Shown: piece after piece, positions 18,073 through 26,589 of the stretch | Numbering within the stretch: position 1 is the stretch's first letter | Layout of the letters: the number at the start of each line of letters is the position of its first letter | Assembly (NCBI RefSeq): GCF_032464895.1 | Contig: NZ_JAWDIC010000001.1 | Span: 1,426,001-1,490,000 of the forward strand | Source: Phycicoccus sp. M110.8 | GTDB lineage: Bacteria > Actinomycetota > Actinomycetes > Actinomycetales > Dermatophilaceae | Direction: 5' to 3' | DNA length: 64,000 bases | The notes under the pieces: model-generated | The model's database searches: none | What the model saw: only the letters and a program-made list of their open reading frames with translations | Told to the model about the DNA's origin: nothing | Made by a program: the position numbers and the translations under genes

Positions 18073-19394
18073 CGCTGCTCGTGGTCAGCCCCGACTACGC
18101 CTCGCACCTCTACCCGCTCGCCACGCTCGCCACCGCCTGGCGCGACGCCGGTGAGCGGGTCGTCGTGGCCACGGGGCCCGCCACCGACGCCCACGTGCGC
18201 GGGTTCGGGTACGAGCGGGAGCACCTGCAGCTCGGCCGCGGCTCGAACCCCGGTGTCATCCGGGCCGAGGAGCAGCCGCCCGGCGAGGACGACGCGCTTC
18301 GAGGGTTCTTCGACGCCACCCGGCGGGGAGCGGTCGAGGCCCTGACGTTCCAGGCCTCGGCCCGGCGCGACGACCTGCTGTGGAACCCGGTCGGGGTCGG
18401 GCGCGCCGTGCAGGACGTCGTGGACCGGGTGCGCCCCGACACCGTCGTCGTCGACCACCTCGCCTTCGGCGCCCGGCTCGGGCTGACCGCCGCCGGCGTC
18501 GCGTACACGGACGTGGTGCTGGGGCACCCGTCCGCCCTGGTCGTCGGGGACGAGGTCTACGGCTGCCCCGAGGACTGGCCGGCCGCCTTCTCCCCCGACC
18601 CCGACGGCCTGGCCCGGCTCCGCCGGCTGTGCGAGCAGGTGCGCGACGAGTTCACGGCTCAGTGGAACGACGCCCTGGCCCAGCTCGACCCGGGGGCCGC
18701 CGCGAGCTCGGACGCGTTCGCGGAGACGGGCGACGTGCTGCTGCTCAACTACCCCGCGGAGCTGCACGACCCGCGACGCACCGCGCTACTGCCGCGGCAC
18801 GAGTTCCTCGGGTCGTGCGTGCGGGACGAGTCGCGCGACGACGAGGTCGAGGCGTGGCTGGCCGGGGGCGCGGACGAGCCGGTCGTCTACGTCAGCCTGG
18901 GCAGCTTCCTCTCGGCCCGCAGTGACGTCCTCGCCCGCATCGTCGACGCCCTGCGCGGCCTCGACGCCCGGGTCGCCCTCGCCCACGGGTCGACCCCGCG
19001 GGCCGCCCTCGAACCGCTGCCCGGCCACTGGCTGGTCCGGGAGTCGCTCCCCCAGGTGACGCTCCTGCGGCACGCGGCGGTCGCGGTGACCCACGGCGGC
19101 AACAACAGCGTGACCGAGGCGCTCACCGCCGGGGTCCCCCTGCTCGTGCTGCCGCTGTCCACCGACCAGTTCTCCGGCGCTGCCGCGATCGAGCGGCACG
19201 GCCTGGGCGAGGTCCTGGACCCCAACGCCGCCGGACCCGAGGCTCTGCGCGCAGCCGTCGGCCGGCTGCTCGCGGGGGCGACCCGGGAGGACGCGGGTCG
19301 CGCACTGCTGGGTGAGCTGTCCACGTCGCTGCGCGAACGGCCGGGCCCGCTCCGCGCGTGGGAGGCGCTCGGCGAACGCCTGCCCGCGTCGTAG
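18069..19394 (+). CDS. GT1/MGT-family glycosyltransferase
   Basis: A 441-residue soluble glycosyltransferase of the MGT/UGT type. The N-terminus (LLVVSPDYASHLYPLATLA) matches the acceptor domain start. The C-terminal donor site shows VVYVSLGSFLSARSDVL, VRESLPQVTLLRHAAVAVTHGGNNSVTEAL and GVPLLVLPLSTDQFSGA. Enzymes of this family glycosylate small molecules or lipids with UDP-sugars. The GTG start overlaps the preceding gene (GTGA), marking a two-gene operon. Target unknown. Confidence 0.78.
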   Translation: MTLLVVSPDYASHLYPLATLATAWRDAGERVVVATGPATDAHVRGFGYEREHLQLGRGSNPGVIRAEEQPPGEDDALRGFFDATRRGAVEALTFQASARRDDLLWNPVGVGRAVQDVVDRVRPDTVVVDHLAFGARLGLTAAGVAYTDVVLGHPSALVVGDEVYGCPEDWPAAFSPDPDGLARLRRLCEQVRDEFTAQWNDALAQLDPGAAASSDAFAETGDVLLLNYPAELHDPRRTALLPRHEFLGSCVRDESRDDEVEAWLAGGADEPVVYVSLGSFLSARSDVLARIVDALRGLDARVALAHGSTPRAALEPLPGHWLVRESLPQVTLLRHAAVAVTHGGNNSVTEALTAGVPLLVLPLSTDQFSGAAAIERHGLGEVLDPNAAGPEALRAAVGRLLAGATREDAGRALLGELSTSLRERPGPLRAWEALGERLPAS

Positions 19395-19421
19395 GCGCGC
19401 CCGGGCGGGGACGGGCGGGTC

Positions 19422-19901
19422 TCAGTCGGCCCGCGTCGCGGCCGCGCCGTCCACCCGCGCGGGGTCGGCGGGTGCCGGGCCTGCGTATGCCGGGTCGGCG
19501 CCTGCCGGTCCGGCGGGTGCCGGGTCGGCGGCCGCCGGTCCGGCGGGTGCCGGGTCGGCGACCTCTTCCGGTGCGAGCTCCGCCTGGTCGCCGCCGGCGG
19601 CGGAGGACCCGCCCCCCACTGTCGACAGCACGAGCGCGACCCCAGCGGTCGCGAACGCCCAGGCGCAGCCGAACCGGACCAGGGCGTCGTGCGGCGACAG
19701 CTCGCCCTTGGCGACGAGGTAGACCGCAGGGCCGGTGAGCAGCAGGGCCAGGACGACCGCGGCCCGGAAGCCCGACGGGGTGGACCCCGCCTGTGTCGCG
19801 CCGGGTGTCCTGACGGACCCCGCGGAGGCCGACGAGGCAGCGGCAGGGGCGGGCCGTCCGGCGGGGCGGGCGGGCGTGCCGGGCGCGGCAGTGGTCGTCA
19901 C
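19422..19901 (-). CDS. Small membrane protein at the end of the flhA operon
   Basis: Unrecognised 159-residue protein. It has a Pro/Ala/Thr-rich N-terminus (about 45 residues), two predicted membrane helices (AAVVLALLLTGPAVYLVA and FGCAWAFATAGVALVLS), and a C-terminal tail made of degenerate ADPAPAGPA repeats that cross about 50 residues. The DNA shows a repeating GCCGGGTCGGCG-like unit at 19478-19560. It begins one base after the flhA stop, so it is co-transcribed with flhA. A flagellar role is suggested only by position. Confidence 0.5.
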   Translation of the reverse strand: MTTTAAPGTPARPAGRPAPAAASSASAGSVRTPGATQAGSTPSGFRAAVVLALLLTGPAVYLVAKGELSPHDALVRFGCAWAFATAGVALVLSTVGGGSSAAGGDQAELAPEEVADPAPAGPAAADPAPAGPAGADPAYAGPAPADPARVDGAAATRAD

Positions 19902-19902
19902 G

Positions 19903-21954
19903 TCAGGCCGCCGTCACGGTCTCGGCGAGGTCGACGACCCCGGCAGGCGTCAGGCGCAGGTTGCCGCCCAGCTCGGGGTAGGCGAGCACGGCGAGCTGCG
20001 GGGCACCCGGCTCGACGAGGCGGCGCACGGCCCGCCGCAGCGGCTGGGCGCAGACGAGCACGGGCAGGACACCCCGCTCCTCGGCGACCTGTGACACCCG
20101 CAGCGCCTCCGTCGCGAGCCGCTCGGCGAACCACGGGTCGAGCAGCAGCTGGCCGCCGCCCTCGCCGGCGCGCAGGGACTCGAGCAGCCGCTGCTCGAGC
20201 TGCGGGTCGAAGGTGAGCACGTGCAGCTCCCCGCCCACGGCGTGCGACGCGGCGATCGCGGGACCCAGCGCGCCGCGTACGACCTCCACCAGGCTGTCGG
20301 GGTCGGTCGTGGCGCGCGCCCGCAGCGACATCGCCTCGAAGATCCGGACGAGGTCGCGGATGCACACGCCCTCGGCGAGGAGCGCCTGGAGGCACCGTTG
20401 GACCTCCCCGAGCGCGAGCGGGGTCGGGGTGAGCTCGTCGATGACCGCCGGGTGGGTCGCCCGGACCGTCTCGACGAGCAGCTTGACGTCCTCGCGACCG
20501 AGCAGGTCCGAGGCGTTCTGGCGGACCATCTCGGCCAGGTGGGTCGTCACGACCGAGGACCGGTCAACCACGGTGGCGTCGACCTGCTCGGCCCGCCCGC
20601 GCTGGTGGATCGGCACCCACTTGGCGTCGAGGCCGAAGACCGGCTCGCGGGTGGGCGTGCCCTCGAGCTGACCGATCCGGTCACCGATGGCGAGCACCAT
20701 GCCGGGCGGCGCCTCGCCGCGGGCGACCTCGACGCCGTGGATGCGGATGGCATACGTGTGCCGCGGCAGGTCGACGTTGTCGCGCGTGCGCACGAGCGGG
20801 ATGAGGATGCCGAGCTCGTGGGCGAGCTTGCGCCGCAGGGCGCGCACCCGGTCGAGCAGGTCCCCGCCGGCGCTGGCGTCGACCAGGCCGATGAGGTCGT
20901 AGGCCAGCTCGAGCTCGATGGGCTCGACGCGGATGTCGTGGGCGATCGCCTCGGGGCTGTCCGGGGAGGGGGCCGGGGCCGCCGTGGCGGCTGCCTTCGC
21001 CGCTGACTCCTTGTCCTCGGGCTTGGGCAGCTGGCGGGCGATGAGCAGGGCGGCGCCGCCGACGAGCAGGAACGGCAGCTTCGGCAGGCCCGGGACGAGG
21101 GCGAGCCCCATGACTGCCGTACCGGCAAGCTGCACGGCCTGGCGCTGCTGGCCGAACTGGTGCAGCAGGTCGCTGCCCATGTCCCGCTCCGTGGTGGCCC
21201 GGGTGACGATGAGGCCGGTCGACATCGACATGAGCAGCGCGGGGATCTGCGAGACCAGGCCGTCGCCGACGGACAGCAGGCTGTACCGCGTGATCGCCTC
21301 GGAGAACGGCATGTGGTTCTGCACGACGCCGATCACGAGGCCGCCGACCAGGTTGACCAGGGTGATGACGATGGCCGCGATCGCGTCGCCCTTGACGAAC
21401 TTGGACGCACCGTCCATCGCGCCGTAGAAGTCGGCCTCGGAGGACACCTCGGCCCGGCGCCGACGGGCCTCGTCCTCGTCGATGAGCCCCGAGTTGAGGT
21501 CGGCGTCGATCGCCATCTGCTTGCCGGGCATCGCGTCGAGGGTGAAGCGGGCGGCAACCTCAGCGACGCGTCCGGCACCGTTGGTGATGACCACGAACTG
21601 GATGACGATGAGGATGACGAAGATGACCAGGCCGACCACGATCGAGCCGCCCACGACGAAGTGACCGAACGCGTCGATCACCTTCCCCGCGAAGCCGTCG
21701 AGCAGCACCAGCCGGGCCGCGCTGACGTTGAGCGCGAGCCGGAACAGCGTGGCCACGAGCAGCAGCGACGGGAAGACGGCGAAGTCGAGCGGCTTCTGCA
21801 CCCGCAGCGCCACGAGCAGGATGAGCACCGAGCCGGTGAGGTTGACCGCGAGCAGCAGGTCGAGCAGCACGCTCGGCAGCGGCACCACCATCATCACGAC
21901 GATGCCGACGATGGCCGCGGGGATGCCGATCTGGCCGATCCGGTTGCGGGTCAT
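19903..21954 (-). CDS. flhA: Flagellar biosynthesis protein FlhA
   Basis: FlhA is the nonameric gate of the flagellar type III export apparatus. The 683-residue protein is of usual length. It has an N-terminal membrane domain with VFPSLLLVATLFRLALNVSA, the FHIPEP-like loop region around AGRVAEVAARFTLDAMPGKQM, and a large cytoplasmic C-terminal domain (ALRRKLAHELGILIPLVR, HLAEMVRQNASDLLGREDV). It receives chaperone-substrate complexes such as FliS-FliC. A FliA-type promoter lies upstream, overlapping the end of flhB, so flhA can be transcribed separately. Confidence 0.96.
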   Translation of the reverse strand: MTRNRIGQIGIPAAIVGIVVMMVVPLPSVLLDLLLAVNLTGSVLILLVALRVQKPLDFAVFPSLLLVATLFRLALNVSAARLVLLDGFAGKVIDAFGHFVVGGSIVVGLVIFVILIVIQFVVITNGAGRVAEVAARFTLDAMPGKQMAIDADLNSGLIDEDEARRRRAEVSSEADFYGAMDGASKFVKGDAIAAIVITLVNLVGGLVIGVVQNHMPFSEAITRYSLLSVGDGLVSQIPALLMSMSTGLIVTRATTERDMGSDLLHQFGQQRQAVQLAGTAVMGLALVPGLPKLPFLLVGGAALLIARQLPKPEDKESAAKAAATAAPAPSPDSPEAIAHDIRVEPIELELAYDLIGLVDASAGGDLLDRVRALRRKLAHELGILIPLVRTRDNVDLPRHTYAIRIHGVEVARGEAPPGMVLAIGDRIGQLEGTPTREPVFGLDAKWVPIHQRGRAEQVDATVVDRSSVVTTHLAEMVRQNASDLLGREDVKLLVETVRATHPAVIDELTPTPLALGEVQRCLQALLAEGVCIRDLVRIFEAMSLRARATTDPDSLVEVVRGALGPAIAASHAVGGELHVLTFDPQLEQRLLESLRAGEGGGQLLLDPWFAERLATEALRVSQVAEERGVLPVLVCAQPLRRAVRRLVEPGAPQLAVLAYPELGGNLRLTPAGVVDLAETVTAA

Positions 21955-22046
21955 CGCAGGCTCCGGCGCGGCGAGCGGCCGGTGGTCCGGCCGGTGGTGC
22001 GGCGCCGCAGGGCGGCAGGCGGGGCGACAGGTGTCATGACATCGGT

Positions 22047-22075
22047 CCTATCGGCGCACACGGCGCCCTCCTGAG
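22047..22075 (-). promoter_or_regulatory. FliA (sigma-28)-type promoter for flhA
   Basis: On the minus strand CTCA (22075-22072), then 16 bases, then GCCGATAGG (22055-22047). The -10 box matches the classic FliA core GCCGATAA. The flhB stop codon TAG (22050-22048) is embedded in the -10 box. The start of the transcript would fall near 22039, next to the palindrome TGTCATGACA, leaving a leader of about 85 bases before flhA. Confidence 0.75.
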
Positions 22076-23193
22076 GTGTGGCGGCCGGGATCGGCCAGCT
22101 CGCGCCGCGCGTGCGCTCCGGGGTTGCGGTGGAAGCCGGTGGTGAGGCCGCGCTGGCGCAGGCCCATGAGGAAGACGAAGACGCCCGCCACCGCGTCGTA
22201 CAGCTCGGCCGGGATCTCCTGGCCCAGTGCGCAGCTGCGGTAGAGCATCCGCGTCAGCGGGACGTCCTCGACGAGCGGGAGCCGCTTCTCCGCCGCCTCC
22301 TCGCGGATGCGGGCGGCGACGAGGCCGGCCCCCTTGGCCACGACCCGGGGTGCACCGCGACCCGGTTCGTATGCCAGGGCGACCGCGACGTGGGTCGGGT
22401 TCACCATGACGACGTCGGCGGCCCCGAGGTCGGCGAGCATCCGGTTGCGGCTCAGCTCACGCTGCTTGCCGCGCAGCAGCCCCTTGAGCAGGGGGTCGCC
22501 CTCGGACATCCGGTTCTCGCGCTTGACGTCCTCGCGGCTCATCTTCAGCTGGGACCCGACCCGCCGCCGCTCCATCACGTAGTCGGCTGCAGCGAGGACG
22601 ATCCCGACCACCGCGATGGTCCGCAGCACCGACAGCGCCGACTCGGTGGCCGCGGCGGCGGAAGCCCCGAGCGACCACTGTCCGGCCCCGGTCACCCGGT
22701 CGGTGATGCCGAGCACTGCGCCGTAGGCCACCCAGCCGAAGACGACGAGCTTGATGAGGGTCTTGGCGAAGGTCCACGCGGCGTGCGCCCCGACGAGGTT
22801 CTTCAACCCCTTGGCGGGGTTGAGCGTCTCGAACCGGGGCTTGAACTTCCCCGGGTACACGCGAATTCCGCCCTGCGCGGCATTCGCCACGACGGCGACG
22901 ACCACCATCGTCGCGAGCAGCGGGGCCAGCACGGCGAGCGCTCCGGTCGCGGCGTCGTGCCCGACCTGCATGGCGACGGCGGTCTCCGGGTGCACGACGA
23001 CCTTCTGCAGGTCGGCCATGGTGCGGCCGAACCGGTCCGCCAGTCCGCGCACGAGGTGCGGCACCACGACCGTGAACGCCAGCACCGACAGCCACGCCCC
23101 GAGCTCCTGGGTGCGCGGCACCTGCCCGTCGCGCCGCGCCTTGCGCAGCCGCTGGGCGGTGGGCTTCTCGGTCCGCTGGGACTTGTCGCTCAA
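22048..23193 (-). CDS. flhB: Flagellar biosynthesis protein FlhB
   Basis: FlhB switches the export apparatus from rod/hook to filament substrates. The 381-residue protein has the N-terminal signature EKPTAQRLRKARRDGQVPRT, four membrane segments and the cytoplasmic self-cleavage site NPTH in VVMVNPTHVAVALAYEPG, followed by PLVEDVPLTRMLYRSCALG. A 30-residue basic tail (RRELADPGRHTSGGRRVRR) extends past the conserved domain. It overlaps fliR by 4 bases. Confidence 0.96.
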   Translation of the reverse strand: MSDKSQRTEKPTAQRLRKARRDGQVPRTQELGAWLSVLAFTVVVPHLVRGLADRFGRTMADLQKVVVHPETAVAMQVGHDAATGALAVLAPLLATMVVVAVVANAAQGGIRVYPGKFKPRFETLNPAKGLKNLVGAHAAWTFAKTLIKLVVFGWVAYGAVLGITDRVTGAGQWSLGASAAAATESALSVLRTIAVVGIVLAAADYVMERRRVGSQLKMSREDVKRENRMSEGDPLLKGLLRGKQRELSRNRMLADLGAADVVMVNPTHVAVALAYEPGRGAPRVVAKGAGLVAARIREEAAEKRLPLVEDVPLTRMLYRSCALGQEIPAELYDAVAGVFVFLMGLRQRGLTTGFHRNPGAHARRELADPGRHTSGGRRVRR

Positions 23194-23963
23194 CTGGTCC
23201 CCAGCATCCTGGCGACCGCGCCCATGTCCTGGGCCGCCTGGCCGACGAGCCGGCTCACGGCACCGGGCAGCAGCGCGAAGGCGACCCCGCTCAGCGAGAC
23301 CGCGAGCAGGATCTTCACGGGGAAGCCGACGGCGAAGATGTTGAGCGTCGGCACCGCCCGGCTGACCAGGCCGAGGGCGAGCTCGGCCAGGAACAGCACC
23401 ACCATGACGGGAGCGGCGATCTCGAGCGCGGCGGTGAGGAACCGGCCGAGCCCGTCGGTCACGAGCCGCCCCACGTCGCCGAGCGCCATCGGCCGCAGGG
23501 GCGCGGTCCGGAAGCTCGTGACCAGCCCGCGCACGAGCAGCAGGTGACCCCCGGAGGCGAACAGCAGCGTGGTCGCCAGCAGCGCCTGCACCCGGCCGAA
23601 CATGCTGCTCGACACGTTCGTCATCGGGTCGTAGAGGCTGCTCAGGGTGAACCCGCTGGCGAGGTCCACCAGCTCGCCGGCCGCCTGCACGGCGCTGAAG
23701 GCGAGGTAGACGACGAACCCCATCGTGGCCCCCACGAGCACCTGGTATGCCGCGCCGCCCAGGAGGCCGGTGAGGTCCAGCGTGGGCCCCTGGCCCTTGA
23801 GCCGCGGGGCGACGAGCAGCGCGATCGCGAAGGACAGGGCTGCCTTGACCCGGGCGGGGACGGCCCGGCTGCTGAACGGCGGGGCGATCGCGAAGAAGGC
23901 CGACAGCCGGACCGTGGCCATGAGGACGACCCCGAGGGTGTCGCCGCCGACGAGCGCCTCCAT
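23190..23963 (-). CDS. fliR: Flagellar biosynthetic protein FliR
   Basis: FliR is a membrane component of the export gate (FliP5-FliQ4-FliR1). The 257-residue protein is normal length with six hydrophobic segments. Recognisable parts are RLSAFFAIAPPFSSRAVPARVKAAL (given as RLSAFFAIAPPF and SRAVPARVKAAL) and AVQAAGELVDLASGFTLSSLYDP. It overlaps flhB by 4 bases and shares one base with fliQ, consistent with coupled translation. Confidence 0.95.
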   Translation of the reverse strand: MEALVGGDTLGVVLMATVRLSAFFAIAPPFSSRAVPARVKAALSFAIALLVAPRLKGQGPTLDLTGLLGGAAYQVLVGATMGFVVYLAFSAVQAAGELVDLASGFTLSSLYDPMTNVSSSMFGRVQALLATTLLFASGGHLLLVRGLVTSFRTAPLRPMALGDVGRLVTDGLGRFLTAALEIAAPVMVVLFLAELALGLVSRAVPTLNIFAVGFPVKILLAVSLSGVAFALLPGAVSRLVGQAAQDMGAVARMLGTS

Positions 23964-24232
23964 CAGTCGAGCAGCTGGGGCAGCAGGGCGAACAGGTCGC
24001 GGGTGAACCCGACGGTCTCCTGCAGCATCCAGTGACCGGAGACGAGCAGGACGAGGGCCACGCCGATGAGCTTGGGGACGAAGCTGAGGGTCATCTCCTG
24101 CACCTGCGTGACGGCCTGCACCAAGGAGACGGCGAAGCCGATCCCCAGCGCCACCAACAGGATCGGGAACCCGAGCTTGGCGCTGAGCAGCATGGCCTGC
24201 AGGCCGATGTGGACGACGTCTGAGTCGGTCAT
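23963..24232 (-). CDS. fliQ: Flagellar biosynthetic protein FliQ
   Basis: An 89-residue FliQ with its two membrane hairpin helices: ILLVALGIGFAVSLVQAVTQ, followed by the conserved VQEMTLSFVPKLIGVALVLL. It packs around FliP and FliR in the export gate. It is located between fliP and fliR, 7 bases after fliP. Confidence 0.95.
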   Translation of the reverse strand: MTDSDVVHIGLQAMLLSAKLGFPILLVALGIGFAVSLVQAVTQVQEMTLSFVPKLIGVALVLLVSGHWMLQETVGFTRDLFALLPQLLD

Positions 24233-24239
24233 GGCGCCC

Positions 24240-25151
24240 TCAGTGGTAGCTCTGGACGAGGGCGGTGGCGATCATGCTCCAGCCGCTGACCATGACGAAC
24301 AGCAGCAGCTTGAACGGCAGCGAGATCAGTGCCGGCGGCAGCATCATCATGCCCATCGACATCAGCGCCGACGAGACCACGACGTCGATCACGAGGAACG
24401 GCACGAAGATGACGAACCCGATGATGAAGGCCGACTTCAGCTCCGACAGCACGAAGGCCGGGACCAGCGTCGTCATCGGCACGTCGGCCGGCGTGGCGGG
24501 TGCCTCCTCCTTGCTGAGCTTGACCATCGTGGCGAGCTCGGCCGGCCGGGTCTGCTTCATCATGAAGTCGTGCAGCGGCTTGACGCCCGCGTCGTAGGCC
24601 TGGGACTGGGTGAGGTCGCCCTTGAGGTAGGGCTGCACGCCGGCGTCGTTGATGGCCGACAGGACCGGCGACATGATGAACAGGCTGAGGAACAGCGCGA
24701 GGCCGGCCAGGACCTGGTTCGGCGGGATCGTGGTGGTGCCCAACGCGTTCCGCGTCAGCGAGAGCACGACGATGATCTTGGTGAACGACGTGCACAGCAC
24801 GAGCAGGGCGGGAGCCACCGACAGCACGGTGAGCAGCAGGATGACGTTGACGGCCTGGCTCGGCTTGCCGAGGTTGGGGTCGACCTTCACCGACACGGTG
24901 CCGGACGGCGACGGCGAGGGAGAGGGCGGCGTCGGGGCCGCCACCGCGGACGCGAACTGAGCCGCGGGCGTCGCGGAGAGCGCGGGCGTCGCGGAGAGCG
25001 CGGGCGTCGCGAGCCGCGAGGGGAGGCTCACGGCCACCGCCGTGGAGGGTGCGGGGGCGGCGGACGCCGCCGTGGCGCACGCGAGCACGCCGCCGAGCGC
25101 CAGGGCCGCTGCGGCGACGCCGCGCAGCAGGCGGGTGGACCGGTCAGCCAC
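24240..25151 (-). CDS. fliP: Flagellar biosynthetic protein FliP
   Basis: FliP forms the pentameric core of the export gate. From GTG 25151 it is 303 residues, about 50 more than usual. It has a signal peptide (LLRGVAAAALALGGVLACAT, then AASA), a 60-residue low-complexity linker containing three TPALSA repeats and a Pro/Ser run, and then the conserved domain (ILLLTVLSVAPALLVLCTSF, PPNQVLAGLALFLSLFIMSP, GFVIFVPFLVIDVVVSSALM). The start overlaps the fliO stop by 8 bases. The frame continues upstream through fliO but that is shadow. Confidence 0.93.
   Translation of the reverse strand: MADRSTRLLRGVAAAALALGGVLACATAASAAPAPSTAVAVSLPSRLATPALSATPALSATPAAQFASAVAAPTPPSPSPSPSGTVSVKVDPNLGKPSQAVNVILLLTVLSVAPALLVLCTSFTKIIVVLSLTRNALGTTTIPPNQVLAGLALFLSLFIMSPVLSAINDAGVQPYLKGDLTQSQAYDAGVKPLHDFMMKQTRPAELATMVKLSKEEAPATPADVPMTTLVPAFVLSELKSAFIIGFVIFVPFLVIDVVVSSALMSMGMMMLPPALISLPFKLLLFVMVSGWSMIATALVQSYH
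24963..25011. repeat. 18-bp tandem repeat inside fliP
   Basis: Two full copies and about 13 bases of a third of the unit CGCGGGCGTCGCGGAGAG. They encode the TPALSA hexapeptide repeats of the FliP linker just after the signal peptide. Slippage here would change only linker length. Confidence 0.8.
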
Positions 25152-25719
25152 GACGGGCCTGCAGGGTCCGCAGGACGAACGACGCGGCCGACCACGGCCA
25201 GCCGTCCGGCACGGGGATCCGCGACGCGACCCCGTGCGGCCGCGACGTGGCAGCCACCGCGGGTGCGGCCACCCTGGCCGCCACGGGGGCACCGAACGCG
25301 GGTGCGGCGAACGGGCCGTCCACCGCCCCAGCGGCGAGCGGACCACCGGCCGCTTGGACCGCCTGCGCCGCGAGCAGCTGCTCGAACGCGTGCCGTCCGG
25401 GCACCTCGACCTGCCGCTGCGCGGCGACCGGCTCGGGCACGACGAGGTCCTCGTCGCCGAGCTCGCCCAGCACCGAGACGCCGTGCTCGGTCACGCCGAG
25501 CACCATGGTCCGGCGGCCGACCTGCACCACCTGCACCGAGGAGGTGCGGCCGAGCGAACGGCGGGACAGCACGTCGACGCTGACTCCCCCGCGCGGTGTG
25601 CGCGCGCCCCCGATGCCGCGTTTGGCGGCATACCGGGCGACCCACACCACGAGGGTGAGGACGGCGCCGAGCGAGACCAGCAGGCGCAGGACCGCGACGA
25701 CGGTGGACCCGTCACTCAT
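25144..25719 (-). CDS. fliO: Flagellar protein FliO
   Basis: FliO helps assemble the FliP ring. The 191-residue product has one N-terminal membrane segment (VVAVLRLLVSLGAVLTLVVW) followed by the compact FliO domain (VDVLSRRSLGRTSSVQVVQVG, split as VDVLSRRSLG and RTSSVQVVQVG, then MVLGVTEHGVSVLGEL). An Ala/Pro-rich tail of about 70 residues has no recognisable domain. The ATG at 25719 overlaps the fliN stop as ATGA. Confidence 0.9.
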   Translation of the reverse strand: MSDGSTVVAVLRLLVSLGAVLTLVVWVARYAAKRGIGGARTPRGGVSVDVLSRRSLGRTSSVQVVQVGRRTMVLGVTEHGVSVLGELGDEDLVVPEPVAAQRQVEVPGRHAFEQLLAAQAVQAAGGPLAAGAVDGPFAAPAFGAPVAARVAAPAVAATSRPHGVASRIPVPDGWPWSAASFVLRTLQARRG

Positions 25720-26435
25720 GCGCGCAGGCGGGCGTCGGCCTCGGGGCCGACGACCTCGGTGACGCGCACGGCGAACTCCTCGTCGACGACGACGACCTCG
25801 CCGCGGGCCATCAGGGTGCCGTTGACGAGCACGTCCACGGGCGCACCGGCCGGACGGTCGAGCTCGATCACCGCACCGGGCGCGAGGCCGAGCACGTCCT
25901 GCACGGTCATGCGCGTGCGGCCGAGCTCGACGCTGATGCCCATCTCGACGTCGCGCAGCAGGTGCAGGCGCCGGGGGTCGATGTCGGTCACGGGGGTGGA
26001 GGCGCCGAGCGGCGGCAGCGCGGCGGCCTGCACGGCCCGCGGGGTGAGCACGAGCGCGGCGACGAGTACATCGCCGTCGAGCACCGCCGCGACCCGCACG
26101 CCGGCACCGGCCGGGACGACCTCCCCGACCTCGACCTCGTGCGTCGCCGAGGGGACCAGGGGACCGAGCTCGAGGGCCATCGAGGAGATGCCCGCGGTGA
26201 GGGCCGTCTGCCGGTCGGCGGCGCGGTCGCGCGGGGCGAGGACGGCCACCTGGCCCTCCCAGGCGCCCTCCACGGTCGTCACCAGTGCCGGGGCGAGGTC
26301 GGCGGCCTGCAGCACCGGCCACTCGGCCGGGCCCAGCGCGCTCGCGGTGGCGCCCGCCGGGCCGCCGAGCCGTTCGGCGACGAGCGCCGCCGCGGTGAGG
26401 AGGGCGGCGTCGACCTGGGGCTCGGTGAGGGTCAT
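25716..26435 (-). CDS. fliN: Flagellar motor switch protein FliN/FliY
   Basis: A 239-residue switch protein. The C-terminal SpoA domain (MGISVELGRTRMTVQDVLGLAPG, read as MGISVELGRTRM then TVQDVLGLAPGAVIELDRP, and LMARGEVVVVDEEFAVRVTEV) is standard FliN. The N-terminal 150 residues form an extra domain like that of FliY, with no EAxEA-type phosphatase motif that I can see. It forms the bottom of the C ring with FliM. The 154 bases between this start and the fliM stop are highly G-rich, with no gene. Confidence 0.93.
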   Translation of the reverse strand: MTLTEPQVDAALLTAAALVAERLGGPAGATASALGPAEWPVLQAADLAPALVTTVEGAWEGQVAVLAPRDRAADRQTALTAGISSMALELGPLVPSATHEVEVGEVVPAGAGVRVAAVLDGDVLVAALVLTPRAVQAAALPPLGASTPVTDIDPRRLHLLRDVEMGISVELGRTRMTVQDVLGLAPGAVIELDRPAGAPVDVLVNGTLMARGEVVVVDEEFAVRVTEVVGPEADARLRA

Positions 26436-26589
26436 GGGCGTTCCTTCGGTGCGGTGCGGCGGCGGGTGCGGGCGGAGCGGGAGGGGGCGGAGCTGGTGCG
26501 GGTCGAGCTGGGGCGGGCCGGGAGGTGGGGCGGACGGGGGCGGTGGGGGTGCGGGGCCGGGGCCTCGGGGGAAGGAGCGAGCCCGCGCC

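Noticed and set aside
21955-22046. GGA-containing hairpin in the flhA leader as a fourth CsrA site
   Set aside because: The best stem (GGCCGG/CCGGCC) has loop ACCA, with GGA not exposed, so it does not match the other three leaders.
24963-25017. CRISPR-like array
   Set aside because: Units are 18 bases, contiguous and in frame inside fliP; there are no spacers and no cas genes.
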